A stretch of DNA of 34,092 nt from Clostridiales bacterium (GCA_009783415.1 WRHF01000005.1:1-34092); one strand, 5' to 3'. Counted from the stretch's first letter, positions 22,609 to 32,828 are shown. The notes: generated from the letters alone by a model not told the origin. Made by a program: numbers and translations.

Positions 22609-24969
22609 TTAATACTGCCATATAACCCCATGCTTCGGGTCGGTGATTAATATGTTGTCCTCAAATACTACAAATTCTGTCAGCATACTGTTGGGCAAGA
22701 TAATATCCTCTGCTCTCTGGGGCTCCCTGATCAGCTCCGGGACAAAGGTAGGGCTGGCTTCTCCTGCCAAAGTTATGCACTCCAGGGCTACACCGGCTTT
22801 GACAGTGATGCGCCGCAGCACATTGAAATCCCAAACATAAAGGGCATCATTGACCCATTTAATTTTCCGGGGCATGTAAAACAGGGGGGCTGCGCCGTCA
22901 ATAAAAGCTTTTTCTCCTCCTATCCCCGCAAAATAGCTAAGCCGGCCTTCCTGCCATACCTGAATGACACCCGCCTTTTGATCTGCAAGATAAACTGCGC
23001 CGTTATCATCAAGAGTCAGCGCCGAAATACCTTCGGGTAATTCACAGATAGTATTTTTGCTTGCGCTATCGCTAATAGTCAGTGTTCTCAAAAAAAGCTT
23101 ATCTACAGCTATATTGCGGTCCAGGAAATAGATTAGGCCACCCGGAGATATGTCAAAATCTTCCACCGCAGTATAATAACCATCGGCCAGATACAAGCTT
23201 TCAGCCTCTCCCTCTCCCAACCGGATAATATTATAATAAGCGCCATCGTCATCCTCCCACTCATGGGTCAAAACAAAAACCTCGTTTTGATAACAACGGA
23301 CGATTTTTGGCGTCAGGTAATTTGGTTCGAGTATGATAGTTTCTACCCGGTCATTTTTTATTTTTCGCAAAATACCGGAATCTGCAATATAAATTGTCCC
23401 GTCTTCAGCCCTGGCAATGCTTTCCGGAGATACAAATTCCGCCCCGGATAATCTGCCATCTCTATGCTCTCTTTCCAGGGTTCCCGCAAATGGTTGAACC
23501 ATATATCCCGCCTGATAGCGTTGAGATATCTCAACTGTACCGTCCAGGGGTTCCACCACCCGGACACTAAGCTTGATGGGTTTATTGCGATAAATTCCTT
23601 TAAGCTCAGTCTCTCCTTCATTGATGCCATTTATCCGATTACCGTCTATTCGGGCAATGTTATCATCAGGAATTGTCCAATTGACCCTTGAGTTATCCAG
23701 GGCAATAATTCTCCCACCCGGCAACTGCTTTTCTAAAGATAGATCTGTTGATTCACCCATACTGATAATTACAATTTCCGGCCTAACAGTTGTATCAACA
23801 GCATTAATATAGGCGCTGCCGGCAAAACTGCTGCCGGAAAATACGATCGATAAAGCCGCTGCAAGTGCAGCTGCTTTCCGCATAAATAGGGCTTTGGCCA
23901 TCTTGATTTTGGAGACTTTGATCCTTTGGATATCAAATAACAAATCACCGGCTGATTGATAGCGCTCACCCGGATCAATAGCCAGGCATTTTTTGATAAC
24001 TTTATATAGGTCAGCGGATACTCTATTTTTAAGATCGCCGATAATTTTAAAAGTTGGACCCTCCCCCATTACAAGTTCAAACAGCATTACCCCCAAGCTA
24101 TAGATATCCGTCCTGGCATCAAGTTCCCAAGATAGCCAATCCTGGGGAAGCACCCCAAATCTACTGGCAATCAATGTCAAATCTTCTTGACGGACATTAT
24201 GCTTAAACTGTTCCGGCGCGGCATATTTGTAGGTAAGGCCATTGGTCGACATCTCATCCTGGCCAAATCGCTTGGCAATACCAAAGTCGATCAAGACCAG
24301 CTTATTGTCATGAGTCACCATAAAATTGGAAGGCTTGATATCAAGATGAAAAACAGGGGTGGGTTCAATATTATGAAGATAATTCAATACCTGAGCGATC
24401 TGCTCGGCCCAGTCCACCACAATACTTTGATTGATTTTTTGCCAGGCTTCAAACAATTTATCTAAAGAGCAGCCTTCGATATAACCTTCTATCAGATATG
24501 TTCCCTTCTCATCATGGAGTATATCAATGATTTTAGGCAGGCTGATATGGTTGAGCAGTTTGAGAATATTTTCCTCATTTGCCAGCTGACCGCAACCCTT
24601 GGGGATATGTTTTATGATCCAAAGATTTCCCAATTTGACACTTTGGGCCAGGAATACTCTGCTGCTTTTGCTGTCATGAAGCTCCTCTTTAATTATATAG
24701 CGCCCCTCCAAAGCAGGAAACTCCGTATTTTTGCTTTCGCCTTGAGCATTTTGCATAATTTCCGTAATGTCGTCCGCTTCTATCTTCCGGCTGAGATTAG
24801 AAGTTACCGTAGCTGTAAATGAAGTAATAAGCTCGGTGTCCTGCTTTAAGACCTTGCTGATCTTCCGGCTTCTTTTATGAGAAGCAATCAGGTAAATCAG
24901 CAGGGGCAAAGCAACTATTGCAAATACCCCGCTGATAATGAGTAGTATGGATATCAGGTCAAAATTCAT
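22609..24969 (-). CDS. Membrane Ser/Thr protein kinase with extracytoplasmic Ig-like and beta-propeller domains
   Basis: This 786-residue protein has a first membrane segment at residues 4-29, a cytoplasmic PknB-type kinase at about 90-350, a second membrane segment at about 361-385, a BIG2-like domain and an NHL-type propeller (DGTIYIADSGILRKIK, GAVYLADQKAGVIQV). Catalytic residues are present: Lys120 (LWIIKHI), Asp210/Lys212/Asn215 in HLDIKPSN, Asp228 in DFG, and AAPEQF. The glycine-rich loop is degenerate (LHDSKSSRVF, no GxGxxG), so activity may be altered. The layout suggests sensing outside and phosphorylation inside. It starts 15 bp after the stop of the RCC1-SLH gene with only a weak binding site, so it is probably co-transcribed and translationally linked with that surface protein. 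Confidence 0.9.
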   Translation of the reverse strand: MNFDLISILLIISGVFAIVALPLLIYLIASHKRSRKISKVLKQDTELITSFTATVTSNLSRKIEADDITEIMQNAQGESKNTEFPALEGRYIIKEELHDSKSSRVFLAQSVKLGNLWIIKHIPKGCGQLANEENILKLLNHISLPKIIDILHDEKGTYLIEGYIEGCSLDKLFEAWQKINQSIVVDWAEQIAQVLNYLHNIEPTPVFHLDIKPSNFMVTHDNKLVLIDFGIAKRFGQDEMSTNGLTYKYAAPEQFKHNVRQEDLTLIASRFGVLPQDWLSWELDARTDIYSLGVMLFELVMGEGPTFKIIGDLKNRVSADLYKVIKKCLAIDPGERYQSAGDLLFDIQRIKVSKIKMAKALFMRKAAALAAALSIVFSGSSFAGSAYINAVDTTVRPEIVIISMGESTDLSLEKQLPGGRIIALDNSRVNWTIPDDNIARIDGNRINGINEGETELKGIYRNKPIKLSVRVVEPLDGTVEISQRYQAGYMVQPFAGTLEREHRDGRLSGAEFVSPESIARAEDGTIYIADSGILRKIKNDRVETIILEPNYLTPKIVRCYQNEVFVLTHEWEDDDGAYYNIIRLGEGEAESLYLADGYYTAVEDFDISPGGLIYFLDRNIAVDKLFLRTLTISDSASKNTICELPEGISALTLDDNGAVYLADQKAGVIQVWQEGRLSYFAGIGGEKAFIDGAAPLFYMPRKIKWVNDALYVWDFNVLRRITVKAGVALECITLAGEASPTFVPELIREPQRAEDIILPNSMLTEFVVFEDNILITDPKHGVIWQY

Positions 24970-24984
24970 AAAATCACATCCGAT

Positions 24985-27447
24985 CTACCAAATTTTGTTA
25001 AACATGCGGTATAGAATGATTGCTGCATCACCCCTGGTAATAGTAGTTTTAGGATTGAATTTACCGTCGCTGCGCTTAACAACCAGATTCTCCCTTGTCG
25101 CCAAAGCTATCTCTTCTCTCGACCAATCGGCCAGCGATCCGGCATCAGTATAAGTACTCAAAACTGTATTAAGATTTGACGGAGTTTTATACTTCATCTC
25201 TTTTTGCAAAACACGGGCAGCTATGGCCACCAGCTGATCCTTGAGTATATTCATTCTTGGAGCAAAGGTTTTTTTATTGAAGCCATTCACAATACCATAT
25301 TTCACAGCAGATGCTACTGCAGCATAAAACCAGTCGCTTGGCTTGACATCCTCAAAATCACATATAGCATTATCATCATATTTGGAAAGAGTTCGCACAA
25401 TCAGCGCTGCTATCTCTGCTCTATTAATATAGGAATCCGGAGAGAATCTGTAGGCACTGGTACCGCTGATTATCCCTTTGGATGCCAGGATCCGAATAGC
25501 GTTTTGCATCTCCGGGGACTTATTGGCGATATCTGTAAAATCTTTTTTATTTTCCTTTACCGTATAGTTGCCACTTTCATTGATTCTTACATCCAGGGTT
25601 TGGGTGACCGGGTTGTACTTGCCGCCTACCGCATTACCGGAAGGACCCATCACAGCCTGATAAGTAGGGTCTCCCGGAGCCGGTTGCAAAGATATTTTAA
25701 TATTTTCCTCAATGGGCTTGCTGAAAGTGATATTGTAGGTTTTACTGTTTTGGGCGCCTGCCAAAAATGCCAGGGTCAACTCGGGGTCACTAAAGGCAAA
25801 TAAACTTGGGCTGCTGCTTTCTTTAACCGTGATGATCAAGGGGAGGCCATCTTCGGTATTGGTTTTGATGGATTCGGCAGAGAATGTCAGGGCATAATCG
25901 GGAGCTTGCACCCTGACATTGCCGCTGACTTGGTCACCGGCCGAAGAATCTATCGTGATTTTTAATAAAGAACCGTCCTTTGTCTTGAAATTTACCCCGC
26001 TGGACAGCTCCCGGTGCGGGGTAATGCCGGAGGAGACAAGCGCCTCCCCAGTCGCTGTCTTTACTACTTCAGCTGTGGCTTGCAGGGCGCTTATGCTGTC
26101 CTTATCGATCAATATGTCGCCGCTTGTATCCTGACTGCTGGCCAAAGCCACTGCTTCTTCGGCATAAAGAGTGAGCATATCAATGCCCGTGGCATTAGCT
26201 TTTCCTCCAATAGAGAGGTCTGATGCAGCCGCTTTTGTGGCAGAGACAGCGCTGCTTCGATCCGTAACGGTAGCCAGCTTGTCCAAGGGCAAAAGAATCT
26301 GATCAGGCGCAAGATATGTAGTAGGTTCTGCAGCAGGGGCCGGCTTTTTTACCTCGTTCATAATTTTAACAGGCGTGTATACATCCGAACCGATTGCACT
26401 ACCCCCGATCTGCCCCCAGGAATTTGAGCCAAAAGCCCACAGGGAACCGTCTTTTTTAGTTGCCAAAGTATGATTGTAACCGGCGGTGGCAGCAGCAACA
26501 TTGTCCATTATTTTTTCCGGGGTATATCTATCAGCCGCCTGCCCATCGCCCAGCTTGCCGTAAGCATTCCTTCCCCAAGACCAAAGGCTGCCGTCATTTT
26601 TTATCGCTACCGTATGATCTTCCCCGGCAGATGCCGCTACGACACTATCCATAATTTTTTTCGGAGTATTCCTTTGAGTTGCGCTACCGTCACCAAGCTG
26701 CCCGCTATCATTCGCTCCCCAGGCCCAAAGGCTGCCGTCATCTGTTACTGCCAGAGAATAGTAATAATCACCGGCAGATATACTCGCAACATTTTCCATT
26801 ACCATTACCGGCATCGGTCTATCTGTTGTTGACCCGTCCCCGATTTGCCCATTTTTATTTGCTCCCCAAAGCCAAAGACTGCCATCTGTTCTGATTGCCA
26901 TTGAATGGGTATTTCCGGCAGCAATGGCGATAACACCGTCCATGATTTTGACCGGTTCAAGTCTTTGGGTCCTAGAGCCATCCCCAAGCTGACCGGATAA
27001 ATTCCCGCCCCAGGCCCAGAGGCTGCCATCTGTTTTGATTGCCAGAGAATGATTATATCCGGCAGATACAGCTGCTACATTATCCATAATTTTTTTCGGG
27101 GTATTTCTTTGGATGGTTGTACCATCACCGATCTGGCCGGTAGAATTCCCGCCCCAGACCCAAAGGCTGCCATCTGTTTTGATTGCCATTGAGTGATAAT
27201 AGCCGGCAGAAACAGCGGTGACACCGTCCATGATTTTGGCAGGAGCATTCCGATCCTTGCCATCACCAAGCTGCCCGGAAAAATTCCCGCCCCAAGTCCA
27301 AAGGCTATCATCCGATTTAATAGCCAGAGAATGGGCATATCCGGCAGAAACCGGATCAAGACCACTCCCGAAAGCAACCGCATCCACCGGCGCCATCACC
27401 ACTACCATAACCAGCAAAAGCAAGCCGGCCAATCCTTTTTTCAACAT
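24985..27447 (-). CDS. S-layer protein with RCC1 beta-propeller repeats and SLH domains
   Basis: This 820-residue exported surface protein begins with signal peptide MLKKGLAGLLLLVMVVVMAP. About seven RCC1-type repeats of ~50 residues follow (AVSAGYNHSLAIKTDGSLWA, GGNLSGQLGDG and variants, residues about 30-370), expected to close into a seven-bladed propeller. A linker and a beta-rich region come next. Three SLH domains (from about residue 635; RAEIAALIVRTLSKY, ITRGDAAIILYRMF) anchor it to the cell-wall polymer. ATG at 27447 is used because the GTG three codons upstream lies inside the GAGGTGG binding site. It has its own promoter (27471-27498) and is followed at 15 bp by the kinase gene, so it may be a ligand or partner of that sensor. 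Confidence 0.92.
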   Translation of the reverse strand: MLKKGLAGLLLLVMVVVMAPVDAVAFGSGLDPVSAGYAHSLAIKSDDSLWTWGGNFSGQLGDGKDRNAPAKIMDGVTAVSAGYYHSMAIKTDGSLWVWGGNSTGQIGDGTTIQRNTPKKIMDNVAAVSAGYNHSLAIKTDGSLWAWGGNLSGQLGDGSRTQRLEPVKIMDGVIAIAAGNTHSMAIRTDGSLWLWGANKNGQIGDGSTTDRPMPVMVMENVASISAGDYYYSLAVTDDGSLWAWGANDSGQLGDGSATQRNTPKKIMDSVVAASAGEDHTVAIKNDGSLWSWGRNAYGKLGDGQAADRYTPEKIMDNVAAATAGYNHTLATKKDGSLWAFGSNSWGQIGGSAIGSDVYTPVKIMNEVKKPAPAAEPTTYLAPDQILLPLDKLATVTDRSSAVSATKAAASDLSIGGKANATGIDMLTLYAEEAVALASSQDTSGDILIDKDSISALQATAEVVKTATGEALVSSGITPHRELSSGVNFKTKDGSLLKITIDSSAGDQVSGNVRVQAPDYALTFSAESIKTNTEDGLPLIITVKESSSPSLFAFSDPELTLAFLAGAQNSKTYNITFSKPIEENIKISLQPAPGDPTYQAVMGPSGNAVGGKYNPVTQTLDVRINESGNYTVKENKKDFTDIANKSPEMQNAIRILASKGIISGTSAYRFSPDSYINRAEIAALIVRTLSKYDDNAICDFEDVKPSDWFYAAVASAVKYGIVNGFNKKTFAPRMNILKDQLVAIAARVLQKEMKYKTPSNLNTVLSTYTDAGSLADWSREEIALATRENLVVKRSDGKFNPKTTITRGDAAIILYRMFNKIW

Positions 27448-27470
27448 TTTTACCACCTCACAATTTTTCC

Positions 27471-27498
27471 ATTATATTCCATTTGTTACCCGCCGCAA
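27471..27498 (-). promoter_or_regulatory. Promoter of the RCC1-SLH/kinase operon
   Basis: On the minus strand TTGCGG (27493-27498) and a perfect TATAAT (27471-27476) are 16 bp apart. Transcription is expected near 27464, with GAGGTGG a few bases further on. It lies in the 77-bp gap after the stop of the giant SLH gene. Confidence 0.6.
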
Positions 27499-27524
27499 GT
27501 GGATACCCCCTTAAATACCTCCTT

Positions 27525-30500
27525 TTATTTCCAAATCTCCCAACCTTTAAATTGGCCATCCAAATATCGTTCAAATTCATGAGAAACAGTTGCCTCCATA
27601 ATTTCACAATAGGCCCAATGGGATTGTTTAAGATCTGTATAGCCGGGAAGATCTATCGGTAAATCAGCCAGATTGATCCCCCGCCCCAGCATCCGGTTAA
27701 TAATCTTAACAGCCTCGGCCCGGCTAATATTATTTTGGGGTTTGAATTCCCCGTCCGGGTAGCCGCTGATCCAGCCTTTAAGATTGGCGGAAATAATATA
27801 GGCATAGGCCCAGTGGCTCCCGGTGAGATCCGTAAAGGGATTAATATTACTGTTTTCCAAATCATCAAAGCGGCAGGCAATAGCCACAAACTCAGCCCGG
27901 GTAATCCCCCGGGAGGGCCGGAAGCTGCCATCCTCATAACCCTGTATAATACCCATCTGAGCCAGATATTTCACTGCCTGGGCATACGATTCGTCGCCTT
28001 TGATATCACTGAAGGCAGCGGTCACAGGATAATTCTTTTCCGGGCTCTTCAATAATCGCCAGAATATGATGGCAACTTCGGCTCGAGTAATATTGTTGTC
28101 CGGCTTGACCGAGCCATCGGGATAGCCGTTGATATAGCTGATATGCTTCTGGGTTTCCAGTACTTCTTTGATCTTATCGCTCACAGAGGATCCGCCCGGA
28201 CCAGGCGGCTCATTCTTTTTATTATAGAAAAAGTCAACCGTATTATCACCTGCTATGATCGTAACCTCCTTGGTAGGCTGGCAATCCTCAGCTAAATCAT
28301 AACCGGGAATTACCGGTGCGGGAATCTTTTTCCTTTCACCGACCAAAATTGGGGTGGTGATAACAGGCGGAATCACTGCACCGCTGGCATTGTCGATAGC
28401 CCTCACGGTCAGGGTAGCCGTTTCGGTTTTGGTATCTCCGGGAGGATTGCTAGTTTTGAGCTGATATTTTGCCACAAATGTGATATTACCTGTTATGGGC
28501 ATTTTCAAGATAGTCTCCTCGACATAAGTACTCTCATCCCCGCTTATTGACCAGCCAGGGAAGTTATAGCCACTGTTTGGATCTATATGAGGAACGATTT
28601 TGACACCATCACCGTGTCTGACAGACTCGCTATAAATACCAGGCTCTTCGGGGTTTTCTGGAGTCATTTTGCCGTTTATGCCTGCTTCGAAGGTCACGGT
28701 ATAGGTATTGGGCGTCCACTGGGCAAAATAGGTGACAGAGCTTCCCGCCTCACCAAAGGTACCGCCGGGTTCTTCAGCTCGCTCCGTCAGCCAGCTTTTA
28801 GGGGTGTCGAGGGTATATCCATCCCTGATTGGCAGCGGCGGCGGATCGTAGGGATCGCCGGGCTTGCCGCTGATAATTTTGGAGCTCTTTCCCTCATCAT
28901 CCCTGCCGCCATTGTAATCAAAGACGACTATAGCATCAGCTATTTCAACATATTTGGCCGTAAAAGTCACATGCTCCGTCACGAGATATTTTGAAACATC
29001 GCTGGAAGTAACTACACCGTCGTCCCAGCCGTCGAAGTTGTAGCCGTCCTTTATGGGATCATCCGGAATACCACCGTTTCCTGCCGCGACTGTCGTTCCG
29101 TAGGCTATTTCTTTGACCTGACCTAGTAGCGTGCTACCATCATCATCCATAAAGGTCGCCGTATACCTATTCGCTTCCCATTGGGCAAAGTAATAGATAG
29201 GATCGGCCCCTTCAGCAAAAGTACAATCAACCAGGCAGGGCAGCCAATTATTAATGCTGTTGAGAGTATGTCCAACCATTGTAGGTTCCGGCGCTATGTA
29301 TTCATCGCCGGGCTTTCCGTTGATGATCACGAAGTGCCTTCCTTCATTATCCATACCACCATTGTAATCGAAGACAACAGTAGACTTATCAGCTTCTGCA
29401 TAGAGAGCGATAAATGTAGTATGTGCCGTGATAGGCAGGTTCTTGAGCCGGCTATTCCGATAGAAGTCATGGGTTTCACTGCATTCCCAGCCAATAAAAG
29501 CAAAACCGGTCTCGGCCTCGACACTGGGGATAAGGGTTATTTTTTCGCCATACTTAACGATTTCCTGACGATCAGACGGATCTAATTTCCCATGTTCGCC
29601 TGCCTTAAAGGAGACAATATATGATTTGGCATCCCATTTTGCAGTAAGCCTTTCGGAAATTCCCTTTTCGCCATACTTGAGGCTCGGCGAAGGATCCCAA
29701 CCGGCAAAGTCATAGCCTTCTTTCGTGACTACCGGTGTTTCGTAGGCAGCACCGGGGAAATCGCTGCTGATCAAAAAACTATTCCCATCAAGATCTTTGC
29801 CGCCATTATAATCAAAAATGACTGTGGCTTTTTCGGCGTCTGCATAGCGGGCAGTAAATGCAACATCAGCACGCACCCGATATAAGCCAACCGCCTCCGA
29901 ATCATAAATCCCGCCAAGGCTGGATTCCCACCCGGCAAATATATAGCCTGTATTCTCCTTTATACTTGGCACAATAGTTACTGTTTCATCATAACCGACC
30001 TTCACAATGACAGGGGTCGTATCCATTGTGCCATGATCTCCTGCTTCGAAAGTTACTGTATACTTGATATCAACCGTCGGGCCGGCAGGAGGCATACCCC
30101 GCAGTTGAGGATATTTGTAACCCGGAACCATCTGCCAAACACTGGCAAAATCCCAATCCAGGCCTGTTTCATAGGTAAATTGATCTTCCGCCTGTTCCTG
30201 AGTTATACGGCCATTGGAGTCATCAATATGATCACCAGAAATACCTTCCAAAACCAGGTTACTAGTTTTTGTTCCACCAAGGCTGATTAGATAACCAATA
30301 CCATCGAACCCTGTAGGATATATCTGCTTGGAAACAACAGCACAATTAGCGATGGATCCATTGATATATCCGCAGATACCTCCCCCGACATAACTAGAAG
30401 TAAATATATCTCCTTCATTATAACAGTCAATGATAATAGCGTTACCATTAAAGATAAGTCCGCAGATACCTCCTGCATAAGCATAAGGAGAAATATCTCC

Positions 30501-31733
30501 TGTATTATAGCAGTTAGTGATAGAGATATCAAAAAAGGGAACTCCGCAGATACCTCCTGCCCAATAAGAAAAAAACAGATCCCCTGTGTTATAACAGTCA
30601 CTGATAGAGCCAGAGCCTCCACCGCAAATACCACCTGCAACAAAAGGAGAAGAAATTTCTCCTGTATTGTAGCAATAGGATATCATCAAATTAGCGCCGA
30701 TACCGCAGATACCGCCAGCATATTGAGAATTAGTAGAAATGTCTCCTGTGTTGTAGCAAATGGAGATAGGAACATCAGAGTAAGCACAAATACCTCCGGC
30801 ATAATCAGCAGAAGAAATATCTCCTGTATTATAGCAATTGGAGATTGATATAGTGTTAGAATCAGATGTCGTGTAGCCGCAGATACTCCCAGCATAAGAG
30901 TCAGCATCTGAACTAGAATATGGAGCATTTATGTCAGTGCTTTCAAGGCCCACATTTTTTATCTCAGCGTTATTTATATAGCCAAACAATCCTGAGTATT
31001 GATATGTATCTCCTGCTATACTAAGGTTTTTGATTACACACCCCTGTCCATCAAAAATCCCGATAAACCTTGAGCTGTCATCGTCTGTAAGATTATCCCC
31101 TATAGGCCCCCACTCACCCCAATCGGCCAAATCAATATCATTCATCAAAATATAGCTGCCACTAAGGTCGTTACGCACATTATGCAACTGCTGGGCAGTG
31201 TAGATTTTTTTAGCACTGGGATCCGGTAGCTCAATTGGCGCTAGGAATTTGCTGGGGTCGATTGGAATCTCTTCCAGACGGGTGATTGTTATAGTATAGA
31301 TTTTAACCGTATCGCCATCTTCAGCGGTCACTTTCACCTCAAAGCTATACTCACCCACCTCAGATAATTTTTGTTCACCTATACCGGAAATACTGGCGCC
31401 CGGATGATTGGCCTTTGCCGCAATGATTACTTTATCAATGCCATAGGGAACCGTAACGTGGTGACTGGTTACGTTTATGCCAAATTCTGGAAATAACATA
31501 CTTTCGTCAACATCTAAGATTGATAAACTGGCCAGAGTCGCATCAGTGGAAAGCCCGGCAGGTGGTAACCCTCTCAATTGCGGATAAGCATAACCGTCCA
31601 CCATCTGCCAAACATCCTCAAAATCCCATTCCAACTCTTCTTCATAGGTTATTTGATCTTTGGCCTCATCCGGAGAAATCCGTCTGTCCGAGTCATCATA
31701 AGGATCACCCTCAACATCCTCCTTAAGAGCCAA
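27525..31733 (-). CDS. C-terminal part of the interrupted surface protein: GLUG, InlB-repeat, MucBP and SLH domains
   Basis: This open part of 1402 codons begins at a TTG, but the frame continues upstream to the TGA at 32007, and no convincing ribosome site marks an independent start. It holds a cadherin-like beta-sandwich (about 61-155), GLUG repeats of the pattern AGGICGxxxxxxISxCYNTGDIS (about 160-480), and InlB-type repeats such as YTVTFEAGDHG and VIFDYNGGKD (about 545-1090). A MucBP-like segment (ATLTVRAIDNASGAVIPPV) follows, then three SLH domains (about 1200-1390) ending KGWEIWK. Without the N-terminal signal peptide it could not be exported on its own. It is nearly identical over its end to the partial gene at 33773-34092. 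Confidence 0.8.
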   Translation of the reverse strand: MALKEDVEGDPYDDSDRRISPDEAKDQITYEEELEWDFEDVWQMVDGYAYPQLRGLPPAGLSTDATLASLSILDVDESMLFPEFGINVTSHHVTVPYGIDKVIIAAKANHPGASISGIGEQKLSEVGEYSFEVKVTAEDGDTVKIYTITITRLEEIPIDPSKFLAPIELPDPSAKKIYTAQQLHNVRNDLSGSYILMNDIDLADWGEWGPIGDNLTDDDSSRFIGIFDGQGCVIKNLSIAGDTYQYSGLFGYINNAEIKNVGLESTDINAPYSSSDADSYAGSICGYTTSDSNTISISNCYNTGDISSADYAGGICAYSDVPISICYNTGDISTNSQYAGGICGIGANLMISYCYNTGEISSPFVAGGICGGGSGSISDCYNTGDLFFSYWAGGICGVPFFDISITNCYNTGDISPYAYAGGICGLIFNGNAIIIDCYNEGDIFTSSYVGGGICGYINGSIANCAVVSKQIYPTGFDGIGYLISLGGTKTSNLVLEGISGDHIDDSNGRITQEQAEDQFTYETGLDWDFASVWQMVPGYKYPQLRGMPPAGPTVDIKYTVTFEAGDHGTMDTTPVIVKVGYDETVTIVPSIKENTGYIFAGWESSLGGIYDSEAVGLYRVRADVAFTARYADAEKATVIFDYNGGKDLDGNSFLISSDFPGAAYETPVVTKEGYDFAGWDPSPSLKYGEKGISERLTAKWDAKSYIVSFKAGEHGKLDPSDRQEIVKYGEKITLIPSVEAETGFAFIGWECSETHDFYRNSRLKNLPITAHTTFIALYAEADKSTVVFDYNGGMDNEGRHFVIINGKPGDEYIAPEPTMVGHTLNSINNWLPCLVDCTFAEGADPIYYFAQWEANRYTATFMDDDGSTLLGQVKEIAYGTTVAAGNGGIPDDPIKDGYNFDGWDDGVVTSSDVSKYLVTEHVTFTAKYVEIADAIVVFDYNGGRDDEGKSSKIISGKPGDPYDPPPLPIRDGYTLDTPKSWLTERAEEPGGTFGEAGSSVTYFAQWTPNTYTVTFEAGINGKMTPENPEEPGIYSESVRHGDGVKIVPHIDPNSGYNFPGWSISGDESTYVEETILKMPITGNITFVAKYQLKTSNPPGDTKTETATLTVRAIDNASGAVIPPVITTPILVGERKKIPAPVIPGYDLAEDCQPTKEVTIIAGDNTVDFFYNKKNEPPGPGGSSVSDKIKEVLETQKHISYINGYPDGSVKPDNNITRAEVAIIFWRLLKSPEKNYPVTAAFSDIKGDESYAQAVKYLAQMGIIQGYEDGSFRPSRGITRAEFVAIACRFDDLENSNINPFTDLTGSHWAYAYIISANLKGWISGYPDGEFKPQNNISRAEAVKIINRMLGRGINLADLPIDLPGYTDLKQSHWAYCEIMEATVSHEFERYLDGQFKGWEIWK

Positions 31734-32006
31734 GTTATTACTTCCTCTTCCGCCATGGCTAATTAGATAGCTGTAGGTATAGGGTGCCTCCGCATATATT
31801 CGCTTTGATAGAGTAATACAGTTATTGATAAACTCATGATCTGTACCGTTATTATACCCACAGATACCCCCAGCATGAGCAGAGTTGGATGAGATAGCAG
31901 AAATATCTCCGGTGCTATAGCAATTGTTGATAGAACCTAAACCGGTGTTATATCCGCAAATACCCCCAGCATACGAATTAGGATTAGTTATGGCAACAGA
32001 AACACC

Positions 32007-32828
32007 TCAAGTATTATAACTATTTGAGATGGCGCCAGCGCTAGTGCCACAAATTCCCCCAGCCATGCAAGCAGTAGAAGAAGAGCTAGAGTATGAGTAG
32101 ATATCCCCAAGGTTATAACAATTTGAAATAGAAGCATTGTCAGAAATTGAACCGCAGATTCCTCCAGCAAAATCAGAAGTGGAAACATATCCTGTGTTAT
32201 AGCAATTGAAGATACTGCTACTACCCACGATAATACCACATATACCTCCAGCATGAGGACGGCCAAATGAAGGTGTATAAGAATCGTTTATATGAGTATC
32301 CTCTAATCCAACATTCCTAATTGTACCAATATTTGCATAGCCAAATAAACCAGCATACTGATATATATTACCTGCTATAGTAAGGTTCCTGATTACGTAC
32401 CCTTGGCCATCAAAAGTCCCGGTAAAGCTTGTGTTATAACTTCCAATAGGTGCCCAACCCGATCCACCAAGATCTATGTCATTTATGAGGTGATATTTAC
32501 CACCAAGGCTGGTAGCATCATTTCCAATCGCCTCCAGCTGGGCTCTGGTGGAAATAGGGAGAGAGTCGTCATCCGGGGCTCCAATTGGCGCTAGGAACTT
32601 GCCATTACTGCCATATCCTGGGGCAAAGTCCTCCTCAAAAGCAACAATCTCTACCAACTCCAATGAATTCTCCTCAATAACAAAATCAAGGTCAGGTATT
32701 GCGCTGAGTAATTCTGCTTGTCCAATTGCTCCCGTTGCTGCAGAGAAACTTGTCACCGGCAGCATTCCCAGAAGCATTACTACCACCAGAACCGCACTAA
32801 GAACCCTTTTGTAATTTGATTTGTACAT
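32007..32828 (-). CDS. N-terminal part of the interrupted surface protein: signal peptide and GLUG repeats
   Basis: This 273-codon frame runs from ATG at 32828 (GGAGGC 7 nt upstream) to the internal TGA. It has a clear signal peptide (YKSNYKRVLSAVLVVVMLLG) and an alpha/beta lead-in with FLAPIGAPDDD. Then comes the typical GLUG entry YHLINDIDLGGSGWAPIGSY, FDGQGYVIRNLTIAGN and the repeats HAGGICGIIVGSSSIFNCYN. If translated alone it would be secreted without any wall anchor, since the SLH domains lie beyond the stop. A frame opening at 32882 adds 18 leader-coded residues and is not used. Confidence 0.8.
   Translation of the reverse strand: MYKSNYKRVLSAVLVVVMLLGMLPVTSFSAATGAIGQAELLSAIPDLDFVIEENSLELVEIVAFEEDFAPGYGSNGKFLAPIGAPDDDSLPISTRAQLEAIGNDATSLGGKYHLINDIDLGGSGWAPIGSYNTSFTGTFDGQGYVIRNLTIAGNIYQYAGLFGYANIGTIRNVGLEDTHINDSYTPSFGRPHAGGICGIIVGSSSIFNCYNTGYVSTSDFAGGICGSISDNASISNCYNLGDIYSYSSSSSTACMAGGICGTSAGAISNSYNT

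Larger units (their letters stand above)
27525..32828 (-). pseudogene. Giant GLUG/InlB-repeat/SLH surface protein gene interrupted by one in-frame TGA
   Basis: Reading through the TGA at 32007-32009 gives one continuous frame of 1766 codons. The layout is signal peptide, GLUG module 1 ending DFEDVWQMVDGYAYPQLRG, cadherin-like beta-sandwich, GLUG module 2 ending DFASVWQMVPGYKYPQLRG, about six InlB/Listeria-Bacteroides repeats, a MucBP-like domain and three SLH domains. The repeat consensus at the stop is tyrosine-Asn-Thr-Gly (YNTGDIS); here the Gly codon GGA has become TGA. Both sides keep frame and family match, so the gene was recently intact, or the stop is a sequencing error, or it is read through. 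The two halves are listed separately. Confidence 0.85.

Noticed and set aside
32007-32009. TGA as recoded glycine or selenocysteine
   Set aside because: TGA is a normal stop in several other genes here (carbamate kinase, cardiolipin synthase, AlbA_2 gene), the site matches a Gly and not a Cys, and I see no selenocysteine insertion hairpin after it.
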